Shown here one piece after another: positions 44,464-52,165 of a DNA stretch of 52,165 nucleotides. A model generated the notes under the pieces. That model was not told where the DNA came from, did no database searches, and saw nothing but the letters and a program-made list of their open reading frames with translations. Each line of letters opens with the position of its first letter. Position 1 is the first letter of the stretch. The stretch covers positions 1 through 52,165 of the forward strand of contig JAPOTF010000148.1 in NCBI GenBank assembly GCA_026709325.1, given 5' to 3'. This DNA comes from Roseovarius sp. Its GTDB lineage: Bacteria; Pseudomonadota; Alphaproteobacteria; Rhodobacterales; Rhodobacteraceae. A program made the position numbers and the translations under genes.

Positions 44464-45080
44464 GTTTTCCTGAACGCTGTTTGGCTTTTTTGAATTTTCG
44501 GGCATGTATACGTTCCGCAAGAGAAATGTGGCTTTCAAATGGGTTTATGGTCCGGGCTTTCTGGTGAAAAATATCACAGAAAACGCATCTCTTCAAAAAC
44601 ATATGCTTCATTTTGCAAAGTCAAAATGTCCAAATGGTTTGTGCCAGAATGAACATAATTCATTTCGTCTCGGCATATGCCAGGATCGGCCCATCCCAAA
44701 AGCGCACGGAGTCCCGGAGAATCCGATTGATGGCCATGTCATTGATTTGCCGATGGATTGAGAAACCCGAAACTATGAGGGCGATTAAACTGATTTGGCC
44801 ACGCCCCAAGTCAACTTTTCATTTTGTCCGAAACCGGTCGCATCATCACTCAAAGTGGACTTGCACCGATTGAAGAGGTAAATTATGGTGCGATCAAATG
44901 GGATTTAAAGCGTGATTGGAGAAAAATTCCAGTGGCAAATTTCCAAAAATCCCCATCATTTTCCCATAGCGACAGCATATTTGCCGCGCTGGATTTAACA
45001 AAGGTAAAATCGGAATATAAAATTGAATCTGTACCGGAAGCCAGGTGCGGGCACATTGAACTTAATTCATGGTTTGCAAT
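44464..45080. other. Gap upstream of trmD and the ABC exporter
   Basis: About 600 bases between divergent genes hold no recognised gene. Three overlapping plus-strand frames (from 44504, 44613 and 44824) each run about 85 codons and look weakly protein-like, but none has known motifs and none continues the other without frame changes. It could be promoter sequence plus a decayed gene at a rearrangement junction. Confidence 0.35.
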
Positions 45081-46865
45081 ATGGTAGCACACTCTGAAAT
45101 CTTTGCGCCAAAGCCGAAAGGAAATCTATACAGGCGGCTTTGGCATGATTGGATGCGAAATTCGTGGATTCGCTTTGCGGCGGTGCTCGTAATCATGGCG
45201 ATTGCGGCAGGGGCGGCCGCCGGATATTCCAAGGCAATTCAACATATCGTCAACGCATTTGAGGCTTCAAGCGCGACAGTGATTTACTGGGGGCCGCTAC
45301 TTGTTATTGGACTGTCCGCATTAAAGGGGACGGGACAGTTTATTCACACGGTACTGCTTGGACGGACCATGTCCAAAATTGACGCCAACATTAAAAAAGA
45401 ACTCTACAATGTGCTTTTGCAGGCAGACATGGAAAAACTGCAGGAAGAGGCGCCAGCCGCTCTTGCAACAAGGTTTACCGCAGATATAGGCCTTATCATG
45501 GGCGCTGCGGGAGCCATTTTCGGCAGCATAAGAGCCTTTCTGATAATAATGGCGACCTTTGTGGTGATGCTGACTATCGACTGGGCAATGACAATCGGGC
45601 TGGCGGCGATATTTTCCCTGGCGCTGTATCCGGTTAATCTGATTGGCAGAAGAGTTCGAAGCGTCATTGAAAAGACGCAAAGACAGATAGCCGTCATGAA
45701 TATGGGTCTGACTGAAGGACTTTCCGGCATTCGCGTTACGCGTACCTATCAGCTTGAAGATCATATGGGGCGAGGTTTATCCAGTCTTTTTGACAATCTG
45801 CGCGTTTTGGGCGTGAGAAATCTAAAGCTGCAGGCGCGCATATCGCCGGTAATGGAGATGCTTGGCGGCGTTGCCGTTGCCGCACTGCTTTTCATAGTGT
45901 CCTGGAGAATGGCGGCGGGCACAACCAACATGGCGGATTTTATGGGTCTGCTAACCGGGTTGGGGGTTATTGTCACGCCCGCGCGTCAGATAGGGAACCT
46001 CTATGCAACCATCCAGCAGGGAAACGTTGCCATGGAACGCATATTCAGCCTTTTCGACGCGCAAAATTCCATAGTTGACATTCCTGGAGCCAAAGAGCTT
46101 CAAAGAGTGAAAGGTGCCATGGAATTCAATGGCGTTGGGTTCACGTATTCCGGTGAAAAGTCGGCGTTAAGCAATGTCAATTTCAAAATCGAGCCGGGAA
46201 CCAAAGTGGCTTTTGTCGGACGGTCCGGTGCGGGCAAGTCAACCATCTTCAATCTCATACCCAGAATGTTTGATGTCAGTGACGGCAGTGTAAAAATCGA
46301 CGGGCATGACATTAGAGAGGTGACCATCAAATCGCTCCGCAGGCAAATTGCAGTGGTTGGTCAGGATTCATTTCTTTTTACCGGAAGCGTTGCCGACAAT
46401 ATCGGCTTTGGAAAGTCAAATGCCACCCGCGAGCAAATTCAGGATGCGGCCAAAGCCGCCGCGGCACACGGCTTCATCGAGGAACTGCCCAATGGATATG
46501 ACACGCACATCTCGCCATCAAGCGGAATGCTGTCCGGCGGAGAACGCCAGCGCTTGTCAATTGCCAGGGCCATTCTTCGCGATGCGCCCATTCTATTGCT
46601 TGACGAACCCACATCGTCGCTAGATGCGGAATCCGAGATGGCCATAAGGACGGCGCTGAAAAAACTCTCCAGAAATCGAACAACTCTGATTATCGCGCAC
46701 AGACTTTCCACAATCCTGGATGCCGACAGCATTATCGTATTGGACAATGGCGAAGTTGCAGAGCGGGGGAATCATAATGAGCTGCTCGCCCGAGGCGGCA
46801 TTTATTCGGAACTTTACAGCCTTCAATTTCAAGGTGTGGAAGAAGTTGAAAGCATGCTCATTTAA
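45081..46865 (+). CDS. MsbA-like ABC exporter
   Basis: ATG 45081 (alternative 45069) gives about 594 residues. The N-terminal half has six membrane helices (first at about 31-50) of the type-I exporter fold. The ATPase half carries VGRSGAGKST near 379-388, QDSFLFTGSVADNIGFG (Q-loop), the signature LSGGERQRLSIARAIL near 484, Walker B ILLLDEPTSSLD and the switch histidine in IIAHRLS. Half-transporters of this type work as homodimers and export lipid A, peptides or drugs. The ABC-plus-glycosyltransferase setting suggests a cell-surface lipid or glycan, but the cargo is not determined. Confidence 0.92.
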   Translation: MVAHSEIFAPKPKGNLYRRLWHDWMRNSWIRFAAVLVIMAIAAGAAAGYSKAIQHIVNAFEASSATVIYWGPLLVIGLSALKGTGQFIHTVLLGRTMSKIDANIKKELYNVLLQADMEKLQEEAPAALATRFTADIGLIMGAAGAIFGSIRAFLIIMATFVVMLTIDWAMTIGLAAIFSLALYPVNLIGRRVRSVIEKTQRQIAVMNMGLTEGLSGIRVTRTYQLEDHMGRGLSSLFDNLRVLGVRNLKLQARISPVMEMLGGVAVAALLFIVSWRMAAGTTNMADFMGLLTGLGVIVTPARQIGNLYATIQQGNVAMERIFSLFDAQNSIVDIPGAKELQRVKGAMEFNGVGFTYSGEKSALSNVNFKIEPGTKVAFVGRSGAGKSTIFNLIPRMFDVSDGSVKIDGHDIREVTIKSLRRQIAVVGQDSFLFTGSVADNIGFGKSNATREQIQDAAKAAAAHGFIEELPNGYDTHISPSSGMLSGGERQRLSIARAILRDAPILLLDEPTSSLDAESEMAIRTALKKLSRNRTTLIIAHRLSTILDADSIIVLDNGEVAERGNHNELLARGGIYSELYSLQFQGVEEVESMLI

Positions 46866-46920
46866 ACGAGCATGAATTCCAAATGGATGGCGCATGGTTT
46901 TCGGCGGGGATGTGCCGCAA

Positions 46921-47697
46921 TCAGGGCAACGGGGGTTCAATTCCGAATTTAAGCCAGTAGTCTCTAATAAACGGCACCGCTCCCCTCCCATATCTGAAGC
47001 GTTTTCCCCATAATCCCTCTTGCGCCAGTTCCACGGGTCTTGGGTTGCCATGAAAAAGAAGAATCCTGGCATTTTGGGGTGGCTCCGGAACGCTGGCACC
47101 GTCTCTAACACCAAGATGCGGCGGAAAAAGGTGTCTTTTGAAACTCAATACCCACCCATCGGGAAAAGTGTTTAACCTGGATGCGTTGCCGGCGATAAAA
47201 TATTGCTCAATTCGATATTTGTCACGAGCGGCCGCGGGGTTGGCGATGAACTTTTCGTAAATTTCCGTCTCATTGCCGCCATCAAATGAAAACACCCCCG
47301 AAAGCTGTTTTTGAGGCCGAAAGGGATTAAGGTAGTCTGCAAGACGCGGCCACTCGTTAACCATTGCAACGCCGGGTCCGGTTTTGAACATGTCATCCAT
47401 GTTTCCGGTGATTACGGTGTCGATGTCCATAAACAGGACACGCGTGTCATCCGGAACCAGCCCAGGTTTGAAAACCGATATTTTGGGCCATCCACCCGCT
47501 TTCCAGTAATCGGGGCCCAAACCAAGATCGGGAAGAGGCTTCACCGTGATGCCGGAATCCAGACCGGATTGGTTTTCAGTCATGCAGACAAAGTCAAATG
47601 GGATATCAAGGTAATGCCTTGAGGCTCTGAACAGCAGGTTGACGTATTCAGGTCCAAAGAAATCGCCCCATTTCATGCAAATTACAAGGTGCTTCAT
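46921..47697 (-). CDS. Glycosyltransferase-like protein with DxD motif
   Basis: The 258-residue protein has KHLVICMKWGDFFGPEYVNLL near the start, a metal-binding DxD in LFMDIDTVITGN, and later EQYFIAG, HLFPPH and LLFHGNPRP. The order resembles GT8-like or related DxD retaining transferases that act on surface polysaccharides, though my family assignment is approximate. It has no membrane segment. It is convergent with the ABC exporter and is followed upstream by the fucosyltransferase-like gene on the same strand. Confidence 0.7.
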   Translation of the reverse strand: MKHLVICMKWGDFFGPEYVNLLFRASRHYLDIPFDFVCMTENQSGLDSGITVKPLPDLGLGPDYWKAGGWPKISVFKPGLVPDDTRVLFMDIDTVITGNMDDMFKTGPGVAMVNEWPRLADYLNPFRPQKQLSGVFSFDGGNETEIYEKFIANPAAARDKYRIEQYFIAGNASRLNTFPDGWVLSFKRHLFPPHLGVRDGASVPEPPQNARILLFHGNPRPVELAQEGLWGKRFRYGRGAVPFIRDYWLKFGIEPPLP

Positions 47698-47791
47698 GTT
47701 GGAGCTTTTTTATTCAATCAATGTCTGGTCAGTAAACGATATTGTCATTTGACGGTATTCAACATTGATAAAATGATCATGGCGCATCGAA

Positions 47792-48652
47792 TTAAAATAT
47801 AACCCAGCCTTTGGGATATATGTCCGGATTTTCCCGCCTGTCAGATGTAAACCATTTTTGCGGTCCGATTGCAATTTTATCGGGATTTGAATTAAGCCAT
47901 GCGCTCCACCATGAAAAAGTCGAGTTTGCGATGATGTTGTGATTGCAAAGAGATTGCGGATGCAGATCAAAATGCCCGGTTTTTTCAGAGTTGACATCAA
48001 CAAACACGGTTTCAAAACCGAGTGAAACATTTTTTCTTGCCCAATCGGGATCATTGGAAAACACGAAACATGTTGGAAGGGCAGATTGACAATCATTGAT
48101 CGCTATATAGTCCATGGCGGCAGCGTAATAATCAGACGCGCAAATTGAAAACGCATCATTTTTGAGATAATCGCCTCTGCGGAAATGGACGCCGACCGGG
48201 TTTGCGGAATTTTTGATCATGGAGGCGAAATCGGCGTTTGCTTCTGTCAATGGGGTTGTAAATTCCAGGTCGCTCCGCAATTTATCGGAAATGTCCGCAA
48301 AATAGCGCTCGCTTTGACAATATCCGCGCAGGTATGTGTATGGAGGCTGTTTTTTCAAATCCGGATTATAACCCCTGGCGCTATCTCTGAAGGATTTCGG
48401 GCTGGATGAAAGCAATTTCCAGCCGATATATTTTAGCAAACCGTCATTCTTGAAAGGCGGCAAGTTAACATTCTCGAGATATCTCGCATTGCTGAAATGC
48501 ACCATGCAATTTGCTCGGTTCAATCCGGCAAGATATCGCGTGTCAACCACAAGGTCGCATCCCAGCTTGTCGGCAAGACCGCGGCCGGCGGAATATTGAA
48601 AAAGCTGATTCCCCACTCCCTCGAACATTCGAGTATAGATTGCCGGCTCCAT
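47792..48652 (-). CDS. GT11 family alpha-1,2-fucosyltransferase-like protein
   Basis: ATG 48652 (MEPAIYTRMFEGVGNQLFQYSAGR) gives 286 residues; the longer frame to 48763 adds an unrelated leader. GVGNQLFQYSAGRGLADKLG at the N-terminus, VGVHFRRGDYL in the donor-binding region, CFVFSNDPDWARKNV and STFSWWSAWLNSNPDKIAIGPQKWF at the C-terminus are GT11 features. It would add fucose, or a related deoxysugar, to a surface glycan. Both neighbours on the strand are glycosyltransferases, so an LPS or capsule role is likely. Confidence 0.9.
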   Translation of the reverse strand: MEPAIYTRMFEGVGNQLFQYSAGRGLADKLGCDLVVDTRYLAGLNRANCMVHFSNARYLENVNLPPFKNDGLLKYIGWKLLSSSPKSFRDSARGYNPDLKKQPPYTYLRGYCQSERYFADISDKLRSDLEFTTPLTEANADFASMIKNSANPVGVHFRRGDYLKNDAFSICASDYYAAAMDYIAINDCQSALPTCFVFSNDPDWARKNVSLGFETVFVDVNSEKTGHFDLHPQSLCNHNIIANSTFSWWSAWLNSNPDKIAIGPQKWFTSDRRENPDIYPKGWVIF

Positions 48653-49041
48653 GTCAGTTTGGGAAAAACGCACCAACAACCCGCTCCGCCCGGAGATGCA
48701 AATATAGGGCTGCATGTAGGGCATGATTGCGAAAATCAAAATCATCAAATGCCCAATACGCAATCACGTACGGGGCATGCGGGACAACGGCTTTGTCTGG
48801 CGTGATATTGGTCATCCGGGAATCTGCAATTGCGCTTTCAATGCCATTAAACGGTCTGCATTATACCATTCTTTCATTGAAATGCGCGTAATTGTTTAAA
48901 AGCATGAATGGAGTCACATTGATTGTTTGGAGGCGGGGTTATCGGATTTAGGATATTGCAATCGCCGTTGTTGCATAGTCATTTGCGGGCCTTTCAAGCA
49001 TAACTGAAAAGTTCATGCAGCGCCAATCACGCCAAAATTGC
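48653..49041. other. Spacer between glycosyltransferase genes
   Basis: These 389 bases show no supported gene, terminator or repeat. Minus-strand frames here end quickly. A promoter for the GT11 gene on the minus strand is expected but not identified. Confidence 0.4.
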
Positions 49042-49806
49042 CTACCCGTCCTTAAGGCAACCGCCATGTATGGGAGCGGAACTGCTTTTGGAATATCTTG
49101 TAACTGCCGATCTGTAGATGAACCGTGAAGCCTCGCGCCATACCTTGCCGGAAAATGTTTTCCTGGCATTTTGGACGGTCGATCCCCCAACGTGTCTCGA
49201 ATTGCTTATTATGCCTGAGGGATAGATCATGGCGGGTCGGACACCTGTATGCCAGTGGCTTTGAACATATGTGTCCACGGGCCTGTCAAATGTACTGGAT
49301 CCGTATAGAAGTTTTAGCGCGGCTTCCCGACTGACCATCTGGGCGGTTGATCTGAGTTCGGTTCTTCGCGGCACAACAATTGCGCAATGCCCGATGATGT
49401 CGACATTGAACCGGGGACCATCATAGCGCCTGGTCTGAAGTTGTATGTAACCCATCTGGTTAATGAATTTGAAAGCCAGTTTTAAAGCGTGATGATAGGT
49501 GTTTGGGTCAATTCCGGCATCGTCTTCAAAAATCAATGCCGCATCCAGGTTCCGTTTAAGCATCTCAAGCCAGACTTGCCTATGCGAGAGAAAACAGCCG
49601 ATTTCACCTTTGCCCAGATCGAAAGGGTAGGCTGGTTTGAAAAGCCCGGTTTTCACTGTGGCCGCAATGTCCGATTCGGAAAGAGACTCGCCGTCCACCG
49701 CCGGCCACACCTCGGCCTCGATACCGCACAGTTCGAGAAGATGCTGTACATTGTCGTTGCGCGATCTCGCGCGACCCAGATGCAGTATGAAGGCCTTTGC
49801 ATTCAT
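49042..49806 (-). CDS. GT25-family LPS glycosyltransferase-like protein
   Basis: ATG 49806 is used; a TTG at 49818 overlapping the stop of the aldehyde dehydrogenase is an alternative and would couple the genes. The 254-residue protein has AFILHLGRARSRNDNVQHLL, EVWPAVDG, LGKGEIGCFLSHRQVWLEML, ALIFEDDAGI (the conserved EDD), and later VSREAALKLLYG, the GT25 plan. It probably adds a sugar to lipopolysaccharide. The C-terminal tail beyond about residue 215 is basic and variable. Confidence 0.88.
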   Translation of the reverse strand: MNAKAFILHLGRARSRNDNVQHLLELCGIEAEVWPAVDGESLSESDIAATVKTGLFKPAYPFDLGKGEIGCFLSHRQVWLEMLKRNLDAALIFEDDAGIDPNTYHHALKLAFKFINQMGYIQLQTRRYDGPRFNVDIIGHCAIVVPRRTELRSTAQMVSREAALKLLYGSSTFDRPVDTYVQSHWHTGVRPAMIYPSGIISNSRHVGGSTVQNARKTFSGKVWREASRFIYRSAVTRYSKSSSAPIHGGCLKDG

Positions 49807-49814
49807 TGCGTGAC

Positions 49815-51257
49815 TCAATCGCGCTCAACCCATCCCGCAACGGCTTTAACCTCGAGAAAATCCTCCAGTCCCCATTTTCCGCCTTCACGACCGTTGCCCG
49901 ACTGCTTCATGCCGCCAAAGGGTGATCCCATGCCTCGCCTTTGGCCGTTCATTTCCACCATTCCCGAGCGCAATGCCCGCGCGCAGCGATTGGCAACCTC
50001 CGGGTTTGATGTCTGCACGTAATTTGTAAGACCATAGGGCGTGTCATTCGCAATTGCTATTCCCTCTTCTTCCGTTTCGAACGGAATAATGGAAAGTACC
50101 GGACCGAATATCTCCTCGCGGGCAATTGCCATGTCATTTCCGACATCGGCAAAAACCGTGGGGCGCACGTAATATCCCCTGTTCAGCCCTTTCGGGCGGC
50201 CCGTGCCGCCGGCAACAAGGCGGGCGCCTTCATCAATGCCGGACTGGATCATGTCCTGGATTTTCCTGTATTGGGTTTCGTTAACAACAGGGCCAATATG
50301 ACGGCCTTCTTCCGAAGCCGCGCCCACCGTGACTGATTTGGCCGCAGCTATGGCGGTCTCAACCGCCTGTTCGTAGACTTCCCTTTGAACCAGCATGCGC
50401 GTGGGGGCGTTGCATGACTGGCCGGAATTGTTCATGCAGTGAACAACACCGCGCTTTACCGCTTTTTCATCGGCATCCGCGAATATAAGATTTGCGCCCT
50501 TGCCGCCCAGTTCGAGTGACACGCGTTTAAGACTCTCGGCCGCGGATTTGCAGATAAGTCTTCCGGCACGGGTTGAACCGGTAAAGGAAACCATGTCCAC
50601 ATCTGGATGTGCCGTCAACTGGCTGCCGACTCCCGCGCCGTCGCCATTTACAAGATTAAACACTCCTTTGGGAAATCCGGCCTCATCGACCGCTTCCGCA
50701 AACAGCATTGCGCTTAACGGAGATTCCTCCGATGGCTTTAAAACCATTGCGCAGCCCGCAAGCAAGCCCGCTATCACTTTGAGAGACACCTGGTTCATTG
50801 GCCAGTTCCAGGGCGTAATCATGGCAACCACGCCCACCGGTTCATGAATGATCCGGTCACCCGGGGCATGTTCCCCCAGGGGCCGTATCCACTCAAACTC
50901 GCGCGTCGCCTTTATGAGACCGTCCAGGTTCCATATTCCGGCTCCAACCTGCTGGGTGCGCGCCATGTCAATTGGGGCGCCCATTTCGGTGCTGATGGCC
51001 TCGGCGATTGCTTCACTTCTTGCGGCATATGCATCGCGAAGCTTTTCCACAAGCGCGATTCTGTCATCGATCGACGTTTCCATCCATCCCGGAAATGCCG
51101 CGCGCGCGCTTGCCACGGCGGCATTCGTATCGGCTTGCCCGCCGAATGAAATCACGGCGCAAGCCTCTTCCGTTGAAGGATTGATCACCCGATGCTCAAC
51201 ACCTTCAATTGGGTCTGTCCAAGTGCCGTTGATGTAAAACAGTTTTTTGCTGGTCAT
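49815..51257 (-). CDS. Aldehyde dehydrogenase family protein
   Basis: ATG 51257 (after GGGA) gives 480 residues; the frame upstream is not conserved. ITPWNWP with N151 and K174 (LKPSE), FTGSTRAG, catalytic E249 in LELGGKGAN and nucleophile C282 in NSGQSCNAPTRM make this a complete NAD(P)-dependent aldehyde dehydrogenase. The substrate is unknown. It lies next to glycosyltransferases on the same strand and is far from the box genes, so it is not a safe candidate for the missing semialdehyde dehydrogenase (BoxD). Confidence 0.93.
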   Translation of the reverse strand: MTSKKLFYINGTWTDPIEGVEHRVINPSTEEACAVISFGGQADTNAAVASARAAFPGWMETSIDDRIALVEKLRDAYAARSEAIAEAISTEMGAPIDMARTQQVGAGIWNLDGLIKATREFEWIRPLGEHAPGDRIIHEPVGVVAMITPWNWPMNQVSLKVIAGLLAGCAMVLKPSEESPLSAMLFAEAVDEAGFPKGVFNLVNGDGAGVGSQLTAHPDVDMVSFTGSTRAGRLICKSAAESLKRVSLELGGKGANLIFADADEKAVKRGVVHCMNNSGQSCNAPTRMLVQREVYEQAVETAIAAAKSVTVGAASEEGRHIGPVVNETQYRKIQDMIQSGIDEGARLVAGGTGRPKGLNRGYYVRPTVFADVGNDMAIAREEIFGPVLSIIPFETEEEGIAIANDTPYGLTNYVQTSNPEVANRCARALRSGMVEMNGQRRGMGSPFGGMKQSGNGREGGKWGLEDFLEVKAVAGWVERD

Positions 51258-51946
51258 GCCGGTTCCCTTCGGCTTGTAATTGCGAGTGACGAATCCGGAG
51301 TCTGGCGATTCCGCTGGCGCGGGCACAATGTCACCGCAACAGTTCATGCGCAAGAGAGATATGTTTTTCGACAGCGAATTACGGAATCATGTGTCCGCTT
51401 AAATCATGCGGGAAGAGAGACTGTTGAAATCATTGCCCTTTATGGTTCAAAACAGCTGGAAAGCGACAGGATTTGCGCAACGGGAAACTTCTCCGCCATC
51501 AAGATGCAGTCTGTCTTTGAGTGTCGGCCTGGCAGTCATGACAAAAGCATTTTGATCTTGATGTCTGGTCTTTCGAGTATTGTTGACCTGTTGCTGAATC
51601 ACAACCATCAACCATGCGCCGGCGAATTCGATCCAGCATACCCGTTGAAACCGTTTAAACGATCTGCGACATTGCGAGGACCATGATCGTCATCGGTCAT
51701 GATGTGACATGTTAATTTGGCATCTTGATCAATTACCATTATATCAGCAATTCCCGCCAGCGGATTTTTCGCCTGTTTTTCCGTCGATTTGGCCTTATGG
51801 GCCGGTTCGGGAGTTTCCGCCGCACACGGGCGATGGCCGGGCGGCGTCCGTCCGGTTCGGCTTGGCGAGGTTGGTGTTTAATTGGCGCGGGCCGACCGGC
51901 GCTCCGGGGTGGTCGGCACCTTTCCCCGACACGGCCGCGAGGCGAC
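51258..51946. other. Gap at right side
   Basis: About 690 bases upstream of the aldehyde dehydrogenase show no supported gene. The plus-strand frame at 51192-51686 overlaps the aldehyde dehydrogenase start and has no recognisable features. Sequence composition is ordinary until about 51760, then becomes clearly GC-richer. Confidence 0.4.
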
Positions 51947-52165
51947 ATGCGCGAAGAGCTTCTTCCGACCGAGACCGCTATCATGGCGCGCGCGGACGAG
52001 AAGCCGTTGACCACCTCGAAAAGCATCCCGCAAATTGGGGGAGAGGTGGTTGCCGAAACCCTTTCCATGAAGCCGGTTTTCAGCGCGCAAGCCCAACCCT
52101 CACCCCGCGGGCTCCACCCGGATGTCCAGCAGATTGCGCGCCTCGCGGCCGCACGCCACGGCGAT
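51947..52165 (+). CDS. Partial ORF running off the right edge
   Basis: From ATG 51947 a frame stays open for 73 codons to the window end (MREELLPTETAIMARADEK, IGGEVVAETLSMKPVFSAQ, LHPDVQQIARLAARHG). It has no recognised motif or ribosome site. On the minus strand over 52100-52165 the last 21 residues of another candidate (ARNLLDIRVEPAG before TGA) also look protein-like. The two overlap, so at most one is real. The region is GC-rich compared with the rest. Confidence 0.3.
   Translation, partial: MREELLPTETAIMARADEKPLTTSKSIPQIGGEVVAETLSMKPVFSAQAQPSPRGLHPDVQQIARLAAARHGD

Noticed and set aside
49815-51257. Aldehyde dehydrogenase as the missing BoxD
   Set aside because: It is a standard broad-type aldehyde dehydrogenase about 30 kb away on the opposite strand with glycosyltransferase neighbours; there is no evidence linking it to the box pathway.
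1-52165. CRISPR arrays, IS elements and ribosomal RNA genes
   Set aside because: No regularly spaced repeats, transposase with terminal inverted repeats, or rRNA sequence was recognised in the window.

Overview
The window looks like a chromosomal segment of an alphaproteobacterium of roughly balanced base composition, probably marine or free-living. The evidence is the gene content and order: mipZ, a DUF4170-waaA-lpxK block, a mutY/DUF721/dsbA divergent block, and ffh-GNAT-chorismate mutase-rpsP-rimM, an order I associate with Rhodobacterales-like lineages. This placement is inference; no 16S gene is present.

From 1.6 to 19.6 kb lies an aerobic aromatic-acid (benzoyl-CoA, 'box') catabolic island, all on the plus strand. 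It holds an Fe-dependent alcohol dehydrogenase, a TRAP uptake system (dctP-dctQ-dctM), a short-chain dehydrogenase, a broken enoyl-CoA hydratase, a benzoate-CoA ligase, an alpha/beta hydrolase, a DUF309 protein, boxC, boxB, boxA, the benzoyl-CoA-sensing-type regulator boxR and a fused enoyl-CoA hydratase/3-hydroxyacyl-CoA dehydrogenase. Together they would import an aromatic acid, activate it to the CoA thioester, epoxidise the ring (BoxAB), open it hydrolytically (BoxC) and pass the product towards beta-oxidation. No semialdehyde dehydrogenase (boxD) and no thiolase lie in the cluster. TGCA-rich promoters suggest BoxR control.

From 20.1 to 22.25 kb there is a minus-strand three-gene cassette of poorly known proteins: a TIGR04255-like protein, a 'GWDG' protein and an unrecognised protein. 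It sits on the 3' side of a tRNA-Lys gene. Two of the three genes appear frameshifted near their start, so simple ORF calling truncates them. This is the least explained part of the window.

From 22.4 to 38.6 kb the content is mainly housekeeping: tRNA-Lys, dapF-mtaB, a PaiB-like protein, a GST, an amidotransferase, DUF4170-waaA-lpxK for lipid A/Kdo, a CoA-transferase, a DsbA-like protein, DUF721, mutY, ffh, GNAT, chorismate mutase, rpsP, a tiny membrane protein, rimM and an RluA-type synthase.

From 39.1 to 44.5 kb the genes run on the minus strand: a FAD/GcvT demethylating dehydrogenase, mipZ, rpmE, rplS and trmD. The usual rpsP-rimM-trmD-rplS operon is therefore split into two oppositely oriented halves, which a local inversion would explain. 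From 45.1 to 51.3 kb come an MsbA-like ABC exporter and three minus-strand glycosyltransferases (a DxD type, a GT11 fucosyltransferase-like enzyme and a GT25 type), then an aldehyde dehydrogenase. The last ~400 bases are visibly more GC-rich, and no gene could be assigned there with confidence.
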